This document shows, one piece after another, positions 9,278 to 18,385 of a stretch of DNA of 26,097 bases. The notes below the pieces were generated by a model, which had not been told where the DNA came from, did no database searches, and saw only the letters and a program-made list of their open reading frames with translations. The stretch's first letter is position 1. Each line of letters begins with the position of its first letter. A program made the translations under genes and the position numbers. Source of the DNA: Apophysomyces variabilis (taxonomy: Eukaryota; Mucoromycota; Mucoromycetes; Mucorales; Mucoraceae); NCBI GenBank assembly GCA_002749535.1, contig MZZL01000377.1:23980-50076 (forward strand), given 5' to 3'.

Positions 9278-9898
9278 TGTCGTAGTACAGACCATCGGCC
9301 AATCACGTGTCGTATATCTTTTACCTCTTTTAGAATCCCTTTGTACGACTATGCCTCTTAGTAGCACAGGCCTGTTCAATGTGAGTCATCGCGACGTTGT
9401 AACGCAAGCAATACTCCATGACTCACCCCAGGTCAAGTTGACAACAATTGTATTAGAATTAGGCAATATAAATATGAGCAAAGCAAAACAAATAAACAAC
9501 ATCGATTGTTTGTCTTTATTTTATTGTTATCGCTCTCGTCTATCTTCCTCAGTGATCTTGCACGGTTATATCAGATCAAGGATAGATACGACACACGCTT
9601 AAGCACCGAAGAAGGCAAGTCTTTGCTTCTCTCGGTGTTTGTCCAAAAAAGATCGAATCTCCAAGAAGTTCTCATCTACCGCACTTTACCTTTTGTCTTT
9701 TAACCGATTCCCTTTTCTATCACCGTACCAAGAAGATTACATAATTTAGAATAGAAAAAAGATATAAATATCCATGAGATCAACGAAGAATAAAATATCA
9801 TCTTATCCACTTATTTTTATTGTGATTCTATTGTTCACTATCTTTGTCTCGTCTTTTCCTGGCCATTGGATTACCAGCTCAAGGATACGGCGACGACA
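9278..9898 (+). repeat. Solo LTR E, interrupted by LTR A
   Basis: It starts TGTCGTAG, ends GGCGACGACA, and is flanked by the 4-bp duplication CTGC (9274-9277 and 9899-9902). It is about 331 bp once LTR A and its extra target copy are removed. GATATAAATATCC and GAATAAAAT in the 3' part are the expected TATA and poly(A) elements. It begins 18 bp after the tRNA-Ala gene. Confidence 0.7.
9308..9593 (+). repeat. Solo LTR A, nested in LTR E
   Basis: It is 286 bp with the perfect 8-bp terminal inverted repeat TGTCGTAT...ATACGACA, flanked by CACG (9304-9307 and 9594-9597). It is clearly related along its length to LTR B and LTR C (shared CCATGACTCAC, AATAAACA and GATCTTGC blocks). Confidence 0.88.
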
Positions 9899-9908
9899 CT
9901 GCATCGTT

Positions 9909-10496
9909 TGTGTCGAAGCCAGAATCGGTGCATGAACGCAAAGACTCTTTTTGCTAAAGCCTTCCAAGAAGTTCTCGAAGTTGCGATTGGTTTCCAAGAA
10001 GTTCCTAGATACTTCTCGCATCTTCAGCTTCGTAGAAAATTATAGAAATATCATACGTATAAATACTTTGGATAGTTTGTGAAAATAAACATTATCGAAT
10101 TCCCTCACACACTTTTATCTTTTACTTCCGTTCCTTTACGATTTCTATATTCCAGCTTGATTGGCAACTCGCGTCCAAAACAGTAGCTGTGAATCGACTT
10201 TACGAAAACGACATTTGTCGTATCCCTTTTTGCTACTTTCGGAATACGCACGTTCCACACGACCGATTGGTAACACGAACGCTCAATATGACTCATGCTT
10301 TATAAAAGTGTACTCCAAGTACAACTCTCCATGACTCACATCCCGTCAAGCTTACAGCAAAGCAGTTAGTATAAATATCTAAAGTAGAAAACACAATAAA
10401 CATTATCTATTGTTTGTCTTTATTTGTTATTGTCACTTTCGTCTATCTTCCTCAGTGATCTTGCACGGTTATATCAGATCAAGGATTGATACGACA
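9909..10496 (+). repeat. Solo LTR B, interrupted by LTR F after 2 nt
   Basis: Its first two bases (TG) are at 9909-9910. The rest runs 10218-10496 after LTR F and its duplicated target. Joined, it is 281 bp with TGTCGTAT...ATACGACA ends. The outer duplication is CGTT (9905-9908 and 10497-10500). The sequence is closely related to LTR A and LTR C. Confidence 0.8.
9911..10213 (+). repeat. Solo LTR F, nested in the 5' tip of LTR B
   Basis: It starts TGTCGAAGCC, ends AAAACGACA (303 bp), and is flanked by TTTG (9907-9910 and 10214-10217). Inside are GTATAAATAC and AAATAAACATT. The target duplication includes the first two bases of LTR B. Confidence 0.75.
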
Positions 10497-10501
10497 CGTT
10501 G

Positions 10502-11155
10502 TGTTGTCGTTGTCAGAACCTGATTTATGGGATTCGGATTTCTTTTGTGCCGACCCTGAAGAAGACGAATGAATCGGATCATTCATTGAGTTACAAGAAA
10601 TCGAAGAAGACAATGTTTGAGATTAGATCATCACGAAACATCGTCTATCAAATCAATGCCCTTGGAAAGTTTTAGGACAGAATGATTTTACCGATTCCGT
10701 CAGGCACAAAGAAAATATAAATAGAGAAGAAATCAATAACAATAAAAACCACCTTTTACGATCCTTATTTTTATTATCTTATTGTTTCCCTGATCTGCTG
10801 CAAGTTTGACTGATCGACTACGTTACAGTGATTCAGAATAAAACTCAGATCCAAGCAAACGACAGTGTCGTATACCTTTTACCTCTTTTGGAATCCCTTT
10901 TGTACAACTATGCTACTTGGTAGCACGACCTCTTTCAGCCTGAGTCATTGCGACAATGGTCACACAAGCAATACTCCATGACTCACCCGAAGTCAAGCTT
11001 ACAACAATAGACTATACAATCAGACATTATAAATATCAGCGAAATCAAAAGGAATAAACATTATCTATCTTCTCTTATTTTATTGTATTATTATCTTCCG
11101 TCTATCATCCTTGTAGATCTTGCTTGGTATATTTCAGATCAGGATCGATACGACA
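10502..11155 (+). repeat. Solo LTR C, interrupted by LTR D after 3 nt
   Basis: TGT at 10502-10504 and the remainder at 10869-11155 form a 290-bp LTR with TGTCGTAT...ATACGACA ends. The outer duplication is GTTG (10498-10501 and 11156-11159), which overlaps the right target copy of LTR B. Confidence 0.8.
10505..10864 (+). repeat. Solo LTR D, nested in the 5' tip of LTR C
   Basis: It starts TGTCGTTGTCAG, ends AAACGACA (360 bp), and is flanked by GTGT (10501-10504 and 10865-10868). It contains AATATAAATAG and AATAAAAACC. The target duplication includes the first three bases of LTR C. Confidence 0.75.
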
Positions 11156-11157
11156 GT

Positions 11158-11416
11158 TGTCATTGTCATGTTCGATCTCGGATTGACCAATAAGCTTTAG
11201 GCGCACATTATGTACCTTAAATTTTTTAATTGTCATCAGATGATCTCAAACAGCACCATTCAGACGTGAACAAGTGATAAAATTTTATAGACTATAAAAT
11301 ATTATGAGATGAAAACAAAATAAAGAGGTCTCTTTTTCTACCAGCTTGCTAAGCATTTTCTTCGCATTAAGTGATCTAGCCATTGGCCTTTTCCAGCTCA
11401 GATCTTGACGACGACA
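11158..11416 (+). repeat. Solo LTR G, 5' tip hit by LTRs B and C
   Basis: It starts TGTCATTGTC and ends GACGACGACA (259 bp). The 3' part (GCCATTGG...CCAGCTCA...GACGACGACA) matches the end of LTR E. ACTATAAAAT and AAATAAAG supply promoter and poly(A) signals. Removing B, C, D and F restores a continuous start; the left target copy is not recognisable. Confidence 0.55.
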
Positions 11417-12366
11417 CCCTGCTGTCGTAAAGATTCTCAGCCAATCAGAAGGCTGTTGTGTGGATTTTTATCTTCCTGGCCACCGTTTAACTACTAAAAA
11501 TCAAGGGGTAACGAAAGAAATAGTAACCCTTTTTGCCAATGAATCTTCAAAGGTTATAATTTTGCTTTAGCTATAATTATGCCAAGATGGCAGAACATCC
11601 TAAAAAAAATGAAACAAACGACTAATAAATAATGTAATCAGTCTATTGACCATTTCCCTTCTGTAGAAGTCAGTTCTTAAGTGCATAGTCAATTTTGCAG
11701 AAATACTTGTCGTTACAACTTTGCCGGCACAATAAGCCAAGCTATTACTTTTTCAGTGCTTATCTTACAAGGTTAATGTTTCTAGGCTGTTTTCACCATC
11801 TGAATTTTATCTTTTATTGTCTTCAAAGGAAAATGTACTCTACGTTATAGTACCAATACATTATTTGGCTTCGAAGCATAAAGAGTACACACATTCGTCA
11901 GATGAATGAAAAATAAAGTTTTCTCTTGTGCGTTTTTCTTTTATTAACCACTACAGTTGTTTGACCTATATTTGATTATTGAATACCTCATTTCAGAATA
12001 CCGGACTGACACCGTTGTTATATTGTACTTAACTTAAGCTTTGTTCCTGAAACCAGCGTTGTTATATGCTGAGCTGTGCGATATATGGAAGTAAATAAAG
12101 AAGCAAGAGGTTGTTTTTGACACTGTGGGATATATTTATCTGCCTATTTACCCAGTCTGCGCAAAATAAAGTTGCACCTGGTGTAAACATGATATCTCAG
12201 CTCAGTTGATCTTGTTAGAGCAATATTCCAAGCAAACTTGCTACGATGAATACTCTGAATGCAATTGGGGGGTAAGCCATATAAATTTATAAGTTATTAT
12301 CAGCATGACTCTACGCACAGATATTTCGTCCCCAAATAGAACATAGTCTTATAATCAACCGATTCA
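11417..12366. other. Gene-free DNA with LTR-like fragments
   Basis: TGTCGTAAAG at 11423, preceded by CTGC and followed by GCCAATCAG, resembles the start of LTR E. A GACA end near 12122 followed by CTGT could be its far border, but 700 bp is long and no alignment supports it. AATAAA occurs several times (near 11912, 12092, 12166). No ORF is convincing. Confidence 0.3.
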
Positions 12367-12578
12367 ATGTTTGACAATTCAGAGTTGTTGAAAAGGTATG
12401 TAGTGTTTGTACCTGCAAAATACACAACACGCACAGAAAAAACATCTACTAAAGTAATGATCTATCTTATCAAGCTAGCTAAGTCAACAGAGCGAATCAA
12501 TATCTTCCAGGCTCAGTTTTCCCTCTGCTGCTTGCCGTTGCCTCTATAACCTTTGTTATCCCGTCTATCATCTGCTAG
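12367..12578 (+). CDS. Possible small two-exon membrane peptide
   Basis: ATG 12367 opens 29 coding bases ending at a strong donor (AAAAG|GTATGT, intron 12396-12490, 95 nt). Joining to the acceptor CAACAG keeps the frame open to TAG 12576-12578, giving 38 aa. The second exon encodes one hydrophobic stretch (FPLLLAVASITFVIP), a possible membrane span. I recognise no family. The splice sites and the hydrophobic run are the only support, and a chance ORF is quite possible. Confidence 0.2.
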
Positions 12579-13285
12579 GAAATACACATAGCAACAAATA
12601 GTATTCGCTATCTAAAGCCGTCCTGTGGCAGATGTTACCATCAGACACAGAAACAGTATGAATTAACAATAGTAAGATCAACAAAGAGTAAAACTTAAAA
12701 GACCGGAGAAATGGATATTGCATTGAAAATTCCAAGCCTATCTAATTGCCTCACTGCACTGGTTTGGTAATTCATCCTATTCTTTGGATTGTAGTTGTCA
12801 TACTCTGAAATCACCATCGAGAGTATATGTTCTTATTACGCAGAGAGTTATACTTTTCTATTTGTCAGAGGGAGCGCGTATGTATGACAGAAAATGATGA
12901 TAACTGATCGAACCGGAGAAAGGGTGAGATATAAGCAGAATGATGCAATAACTTCTGTGTCTAAAATCCTAACTGCCAAACTGCAGGTTTTGGGCCCAGC
13001 TTTTACTGTGAGGAGGATGGCATTCTGTGATTAATGTTAGTCCTGAGACTATTGACCTCTGCATATGAGGCTGTGTTGAGATATTCTTCCCTTGTACGTC
13101 TTCTCTTTAACATGGTTAAAGATATATGAAATTGGTGAAGACGAAGGTTTATGTTTTGAAGTAAATGGATCCTGTTCAACTCATAGAAACGCTCTGCATC
13201 TTTTCCTGAAGATTGCTGTCCTATCCACAGCTACAATGGATACTTGCTACTCCACTTGTGTCTAAATAGGGAAGATGGACTTAAA
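12579..13285. other. Gene-free DNA
   Basis: I see no sustained coding frame, RNA gene or repeat boundary on either strand. Confidence 0.3.
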
Positions 13286-13555
13286 TGTCAGACTTACATA
13301 ACACAAGTTCAAGCAATCCTGAGTTCCTTATACTATGAACAATACCGAGCTTCTATAATCTACTACGGAAAAACTCTCCATTATAGAAAGCAATTACAAA
13401 TTACTTAGTACAGAGCACAGTCCTCGATTACAGTCCTGTCAATCTAGACCAATGGACATTTTAGTATAAAAGGGTGATGTTTTTATTCGAATAAACATCA
13501 TCCTACATTGAGTCCCACGTATATTGCTTGTCTGTTTCCTGTATCAGACAAAACA
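13286..13555 (+). repeat. Candidate solo LTR of another family
   Basis: TGTCAGACTTACATAAC at 13286 and ...ATCAGACAAAACA at 13555 bound a 270-bp segment with TATAAAAGGGTG near 13466, an imperfect foldback centred on TTCGAA, and AATAAACATC near 13490. The flanks TTAAA and TTACA match at 4 of 5 positions, as an aged 5-bp duplication would. Confidence 0.4.
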
Positions 13556-13634
13556 TTACACTCACAACAGTTTTATTTTAATACAGCATATTAAGTAAAC
13601 CAAACGAGTGCTGTCCGCTTATAAAATGTAATAG

Positions 13635-14270
13635 CTATAAGCTATACAAAGATTTCGCCGCCTTCATCAGATCCAACCATTTCGATCCGCCTCTTCCTCG
13701 GTGCAATATCCCGAGGTTTAAATCAAGCGTATCAACGTCATCTAGGCAGAGGATGAAGAAAACAGGACGTTATTTGATTAGCCCATCAGTGTACCGTAAG
13801 AACATGGATTCCTAATTGCTTTGCAGCAGCAGCAAAGCTCAAACAGTCATTAAGCAAGAGGTTGAAGAACCTCAGTTTGTCCTGATTTGTGTGTAGCTCA
13901 ATAGCTCAGAAACCATGTTGCCCCTCATCAAGAATATAATACATAGGCTTGGGCCAGCTATACTGGTCGACAACAATGCTTTTTCCATTTTCCTACAAGA
14001 GCTAAGCCTCATCATGAGATAGCTTCCAGTGTAGTTTTGACAGGAGAAAATTGAAGAGGAAGATATTGACGCATTTTAAATCATCCAGAAAAAAACGCCA
14101 CTGCTATGCACGGAGGATAGGTACCTACATGGGATATCGATGAGGATCAACCTTTCGTATAGACTCTGTGACGTTCACCATGTTGGAAGTGATTGGCAAT
14201 GCATGCAGTTCTAGTTTAAGCAGCGTGTGCACATATCTATGTGACGAGCGTAGATTAAACGAGGAAGGAG
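13635..14270 (-). pseudogene. Decayed unrecognised protein gene
   Basis: Reading the minus strand from an acceptor-like CACATAG near 14240, one frame runs through YVHTLLKLELHALP, WRFFLDDLKCVN, ENGKSIVVDQYSWPK, AIELHTNQDKLRFF and LSFAAAAKQLG. It is broken by TAG (14127-14125), three more TAGs and TGA (13908-13906). A frameshift near 13810 leads into RYTDGLIK, a TAA, then RPVFFILCLDDVDTL and a final segment KWLDLMKAAKSLYSL ending in TAG 13637-13635. All the internal stops can come from CAG, CAA or CGA by C-to-T. Amino-acid composition and frame continuity support former coding. I do not recognise the family. Confidence 0.5.
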
Positions 14271-14513
14271 ACCCACACGTGGTAAAAGGGAACCAAGATA
14301 AGAGCAGACATGTACGGAGTAGAAAAGGTGCAAGAGATGGATAAAGAAATTGAAAAAGAACGATCTCTTTTACAAAAAGCGACAGTGTCCAGAGCTTTTT
14401 TATTCTTTCCTGCAACTGGAAAACATCGTGCAGCAAGTGAAGAGACGCTCTCCCACCATTACAAGATCAATGCTAGCATCAGTGCCATTGTTGACAAGCT
14501 TGCTAGTTTCTGC

Positions 14514-14735
14514 TTAGCGAGAGGAACTCTTGGGATTGGACGACGGAGGAGTGTACTTAGAGTAGCCTGTCCCAGAGTTATAATAGGTGGAGCCGTTGGT
14601 GTTTTGATAGTAGTAGGAGCCGTTGCTGTTGGAGTAGTGGTAGGCTCCTCCGGAGGCAGTAGAGGGACCACGAGTGCACCAATGATTGCCCTGACTGTTC
14701 GTTCCGTAACTATAGCTCTTGGAATCGCTGTTCAT
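14514..14735 (-). CDS. Small Ser/Tyr/Gly/Asn-rich conserved protein
   Basis: A single-exon ORF of 73 aa starts MNSDSKSYSYGTNSQGNHWC. It contains two near-repeats around NGSYYY and NGSTYYN and ends in a Pro/Ser/Lys tail. From general knowledge, short proteins with this GTNSQGNH...YHYSN.NGSYYY..NGSTYYN pattern are widespread in fungi and annotated as hypothetical; no function is established. There is no signal peptide or membrane segment. A second ATG two codons upstream (14741) is in frame; I chose 14735 because MNSDSK fits the family start better. The gene looks intact in an otherwise decayed neighbourhood. A plus-strand ORF over the same bases is an antisense shadow. Confidence 0.7.
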   Translation of the reverse strand: MNSDSKSYSYGTNSQGNHWCTRGPSTASGGAYHYSNSNGSYYYQNTNGSTYYNSGTGYSKYTPPSSNPKSSSR

Positions 14736-14741
14736 GATCAA

Positions 14742-15100
14742 TGTTAAACGAGATATAGAAAGTGGAGGAAAAGCAGAAAAATAAGGTACGTGTGAGTTTT
14801 TAGCGTTTGCGTTCTACCAATAAGATGATTGGAAATAACGCGTTTCATTCACAGTAAGCTTTTTCCAGTTTGGAATACCGACTGCACCTCTTTTCTACTG
14901 TAAATTACTGTTTATTGAATATTATTTTACCCTACTCTAAATGAATTTTGCGTCCATGGAAGGGTCAAGTTTGCGCTAAATTAAAATAAATATGCGTCTT
15001 TAGTAAAATCAATTATGCGGCAAATATATTTTGCTTACATCAGCTTGGTCTTCCAGTAGGACACAAAATTCATTCGAGTAGCATAAAATTATATTCATGG
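14742..15100. other. Gene-free interval
   Basis: This is presumed upstream region of the small Tyr-rich gene. I see no ORF or repeat. Confidence 0.3.
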
Positions 15101-15383
15101 TTAGTATGGAAGAATAACTTGACATCTTGTACTTAACCCCGAAGGGTAATCCCACGCATGGGTTGGAAACCGCGGCGCATCCAATCTAGGGTGGCCAACG
15201 GTATCCGGAACTTTTAAAAAAACAAGTGAAACCTTGCTACAAAATGAAAAAGCAGCCAGGAGCCACAGATACAAAAAGATATTGTCAGTATGCAATTGTG
15301 GATTCAATAAAATATAAAGTACTTACAGACACCTTATCCCAATCCAGGTCATACGCACTCCGCGAGGAGGCGCTGGTGCTCAT
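15101..15383 (-). CDS. Candidate two-exon small protein
   Basis: On the minus strand, ATG at 15383 reads MSTSASSRSAYDLDWDKVS to a donor TCT|GTAAGT (exon 15327-15383). A 94-nt intron follows with branch-like TACTGAC. Using the acceptor at ...GCAAG, exon 2 (15101-15232) stays in frame and reads VSLVFLKVPDTVGHP on to TAA, 62 aa in total. The alternative acceptor TTTTGTAG four bases earlier changes the frame and stops sooner. A long pyrimidine run precedes the ATG, so an upstream exon is possible. No family is recognised. Confidence 0.3.
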
Positions 15384-15483
15384 TCTGGGGCGAGGGAAGA
15401 AGAAAGAAAGAAAAAAAGTGGGAGCGGGAGGGCCATGAGGGCGAAGGCACCTCGACCGCATCAACCACGAGAACACTGTCCAA

Positions 15484-15900
15484 ATGTAAAGTCAGTCTAG
15501 GTCAAAGAGTACAATTCCAAAGCGCGTATGCTTACCAACACGGGGACGAGTCCTGGCAAAAGAGTAAGAAGTCCAAAGAAGAAAAAGAAAGCGATAACAA
15601 TTTCACATGCATTTATAAAGAAACGTATCTGAGACATGGTCATGATGTCTTACCCAACACCATCATGGAAAGCTCTGTATCACACTTATCAACAATACAC
15701 AATTGACAACAAAAAGATCGGTTGGACTCGTTATCAATTGGAAGTGCGATTGTCCATACAGTGGAGATAGTACATAAAGAAAAGAGGTACAACATGCTAT
15801 CCGAATATATAGGAACATCATATGAAGAAAATGGTCTATTACCAACATAATGCTGGCTACATATAAGTTTTTTCAATCACTGCAAGGTACTTATTAGTAT
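15484..15900. other. No reliable gene
   Basis: A minus-strand open stretch (15640-15876) lacks an ATG start and begins at an in-frame TGA. I could not link it to another exon. Nothing else is seen. Confidence 0.3.
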
Positions 15901-16038
15901 TGGAATAGAGACGTTAATGCTGGCCTAAATATACAAAGAATCCTTATTGAATATATGAAGACAAATGAGCTTGATTCCCGTCCGATCGGATTAAAACGTC
16001 CTTCCATGCAACAAGGCCTTGAAGAACAAGGCATATAA
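15901..16038 (+). pseudogene. Fanzor/TnpB-like C-terminal fragment
   Basis: A 45-codon plus-strand frame begins WNRDVNAGLNIQRIL and ends with TAA at 16036. W/x-N-R-D-V-N-A-x-x-N-I is the RuvC-III motif of TnpB and its eukaryotic relatives, the Fanzor nucleases, in which the Asp is catalytic. The motif is followed by the usual short tail (LDSRPIGLKRPS). Directly upstream the frame is closed by TAG, which may be an acceptor site (TTATTAG) or damage. The zinc ribbon and RuvC-I/II parts were not found upstream. Seven more codons follow the TAA in frame to TAA 16060. It is probably a relic; a chance match to the motif remains possible. Confidence 0.4.
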
Positions 16039-16116
16039 CCCTTCGTTGGTTCAGGCTGGTAAGTGCGCTTGGGAAAGTAGTGACGTAACTGGTGTGGTTA
16101 ACTGGTGCGCGTAGAC

Positions 16117-16440
16117 AAGCCCTTCTTTAAGATCCTCTTTCTACCATTTCCTCATATCAAACGCTTTGGACGCAACATGTTAACAGATAACAGTGATTCC
16201 TTTCAGTAATTTTTACAGAACTCAGCAGAAAAATGGGGATTTTCTGATTACCTTAAAAACACGCATGTAAATTTCAAGAAAGATTCACTTGCAGCATTGA
16301 TTGCGCTTCGGCAGCGCTAGTTTTCAGATCTAGACCGTGTGAGCAATGGCCCCTTGTGAGATGCGATTGCGGATAAGACGACTTGAAAAGGATTGTCTGG
16401 TACATACCTGAAAGTGCATGTAACGTGTACTCAATGCATC
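16117..16440 (+). pseudogene. Decayed coding frame, unknown family
   Basis: One plus-strand frame reads FGRNMLTDNSDSFQ, TAA, FLQNSAEKWGFSDYLKNTH, DSLAALIALRQR, TAG, FSDLDRVSNGPL, TGA and DAIADKTT. Composition looks protein-like, with stops that C-to-T changes could create. No motif is recognised. It may be intergenic sequence that looks coding by chance. Confidence 0.25.
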
Positions 16441-16989
16441 ATGCGTTCGCGTTTTTAAGGAATGAACTTAAAGGCACTGCTACCGGTACAAGGGTCAAAA
16501 GATACCTTTGCCATTACCAGGCATGTATTTTAACGGGGGCCAATATGAACAAGTTAATGTTGGCAATATTACAGAACAGAAGAATATTTCAGCAGTGAGG
16601 ATTCAGTATAGGAAAGAAAAGCTGCACACGTTGCATGTCATATAGGATACGACTTTTGTAGAGATTTGTGTAGTGTTTGATCACTCAAGCTAGGCTACGT
16701 CTGTGCGAGTTGTATGCAATTTATATGATGTATGCGACCTATGAGACCTTTTTGTCTCACAGTGTTATGTCACAGCATCTTCCAGATAGTACCTACCTTT
16801 GATCAAAGTCCTATCTCCAATAGTATCCCTATCATAGTGAGCCTTTAGTTAGAGTGATAAACTTGCATGTCTGATATAGTTGCATTAAAGACAGTCATCA
16901 TTAAATGATTTAATGGGGAATAGATATCGCTCCCTGACGCTCAAAAAGTAAGATGAATATTCCGATCTTTATCTAGTTTAACATTAATA

Positions 16990-17410
16990 ACCCCTTTTCA
17001 TTGGATAGTGAACGGCGAGATACTGTGAAGATATACTTATAAACTACCGTGAGACCTTCATCAATAAGGCCCTCAAGAGAAACTATGCGAACACTGTGCA
17101 GGAGGAACTGTGAGTAATGAATTAAACTTGCAATAGCTTTTATGGCTGACATTGCTATATAGAGCACTCAACTGTGTCTTTTACATGGATGAAAACTTGC
17201 TGGATCGATTATGGAAGTGACGATGACCTCACTTGGTCCATTACGACGGACGAATGTAAAGCTTTATACCCTCTGACCAGGCTGGCTGAAGATCTAGCTG
17301 CGAAAATAGCCAAATTTTCGAAGGTAGCATGGTTTTGTCGTTCTTGAATATCCAGCAAATTTTTGATTAAAAGGCAGCGAGAACCAAGTAATGGTCCTGC
17401 AAGTCAATGA
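16990..17410 (+). CDS. Candidate exons of an unrecognised gene
   Basis: A stretch near 17010-17112 reads YCEDILINYRETFINKALK and NYANTVQEEL and ends at a donor GTGAGTAATG. A second stretch near 17216-17330 reads DDDLTWSITTDECKALYPL and AEDLAAKIAKFSK. A third short one, after a 54-nt intron-like gap ending AAAAGGCAG, reads REPSNGPASQ then TGA. The phases of these three can be joined, but the acceptor of the second is weak and no start exon was found. It could be a decayed gene. Confidence 0.25.
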
Positions 17411-17817
17411 CTAGAAACTGGAAGGAAAGCTATGACAGTGGCAACGATCGCGTAGCTGTAATAGCATGGCCCCCATGGCCAACGTCGCTATCTACTTACG
17501 GAGAGCGAATATGCAAGTATAGAGGGTGTGGGTGAGGAAGCGCTGTAGTGGGATTTGGGTCAGGAATGGTAAGCGTTTTGAGGATATCAGAAACGTGAAG
17601 ATCCTGAGATTTCAGGATCCGTCTTTATATACAGCGTCTGTGTGCGGAGAGTAAATGTAGAAGTAAATGATCAATATCTTAATCGTCACCTGTACAGGCC
17701 AATTCGCACACAAGGTCATAAAGACTTTTCTGTAGCATGCACTGCGGAATTTGTACGTTAACATAACGTTTTATAATCCTTTCTCATGAAACTCATAGGC
17801 TTCAAACATACTTGCCA

Positions 17818-18385
17818 ATGTCATCCGACACAGAGGATATGAATGAAGATAGCTTTCTCATTGCGGCTGTACACCCACTTTTCCTACCCTTTCTGGAAGA
17901 GAAGTGGTTTCTTATAAGAATGGGGTAGAATGCAGCTCTGAAATTTATAGTCTTATAAAAGATTTTGACCGATGAATAGAACTGATGGCCATGTCTATGG
18001 GTCAAGGAACGTCAGGAGCCGAACGCAGGAGACCAGAAAGCAGGACATTTTTTTGGATCTATTGATGAAGTCAAGCTATGAGAACATATCAGAAAAAGAA
18101 TTGTGAATGGTGGAGACCAAGCATCCAAAAAAGGTCCACAATGGTCAGCAACCCGACTTTATAAAACCTTGTAACTAAATGAAAGATGCCACGGACAAGC
18201 TTAAAAAGATTGAATGGACGATGTTGGTACCACTGTCATTGGTGTGCTCGTTGAAGATAATTTTGAAACTATATCTGAATAACCAATTCTCTGATAATGA
18301 TACTTCAGGGTATCGCTGTACTTTGCTGGTGATGGACTGTATACCTTTTTTGGACACGTTTGGTACAAACCTGGTCAGATATTGA
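17818..18385 (+). pseudogene. Relic of a gene related to the zinc-finger gene's C-terminal half
   Basis: ATG 17818 reads MSSDTEDMNEDSFLIAAVHP and EEKWFLIRMG, then hits TAG. The same frame later gives GHFFGSIDEVKL and DDVGTTVIGVLVEDNFETI between several TAG, TGA and TAA codons. A second frame then gives GYRCTLLVMDCIPF. The order resembles the ...VAPLVYG...W... and FGLLVEG segments of the intact gene at 18940-20269, on the opposite strand. Similarity was judged by eye and is weak. Confidence 0.35.

Noticed and set aside
9043..9285. 80-codon ORF over the tRNA
   Set aside because: Its C-terminal part is a translation of tRNA-Ala and its terminator.
11204..11219. TAGGCGCACATTATGT, almost the same as a satellite segment
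   Set aside because: A 16-bp near match inside LTR G without further similarity on either side is probably chance.
12193..12225. tRNA-like D arm (AGCTCAGTTG...GTTAGAGC)
   Set aside because: No anticodon arm, T arm or acceptor pairing follows, and the loop has an insertion.
14310..14747. 145-codon plus-strand ORF
   Set aside because: Its second half is antisense to the Tyr-rich gene (Gly/Val-rich shadow), and its first half is opposite the decayed minus-strand frame.
15640..15876. 78-codon minus-strand open frame
   Set aside because: It has no ATG start and an in-frame TGA lies just after the only good acceptor, so it could not be joined to a gene.
16973..17167. 64-codon minus-strand ORF
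   Set aside because: The plus strand of the same bases has better protein-like composition and a donor site, so the minus ORF is treated as a shadow.
17600..17619. 8-bp stem GATCCTGA/TCAGGATC as a terminator
   Set aside because: There is no T-run, and a bacterial-type terminator is not expected in this nuclear DNA.
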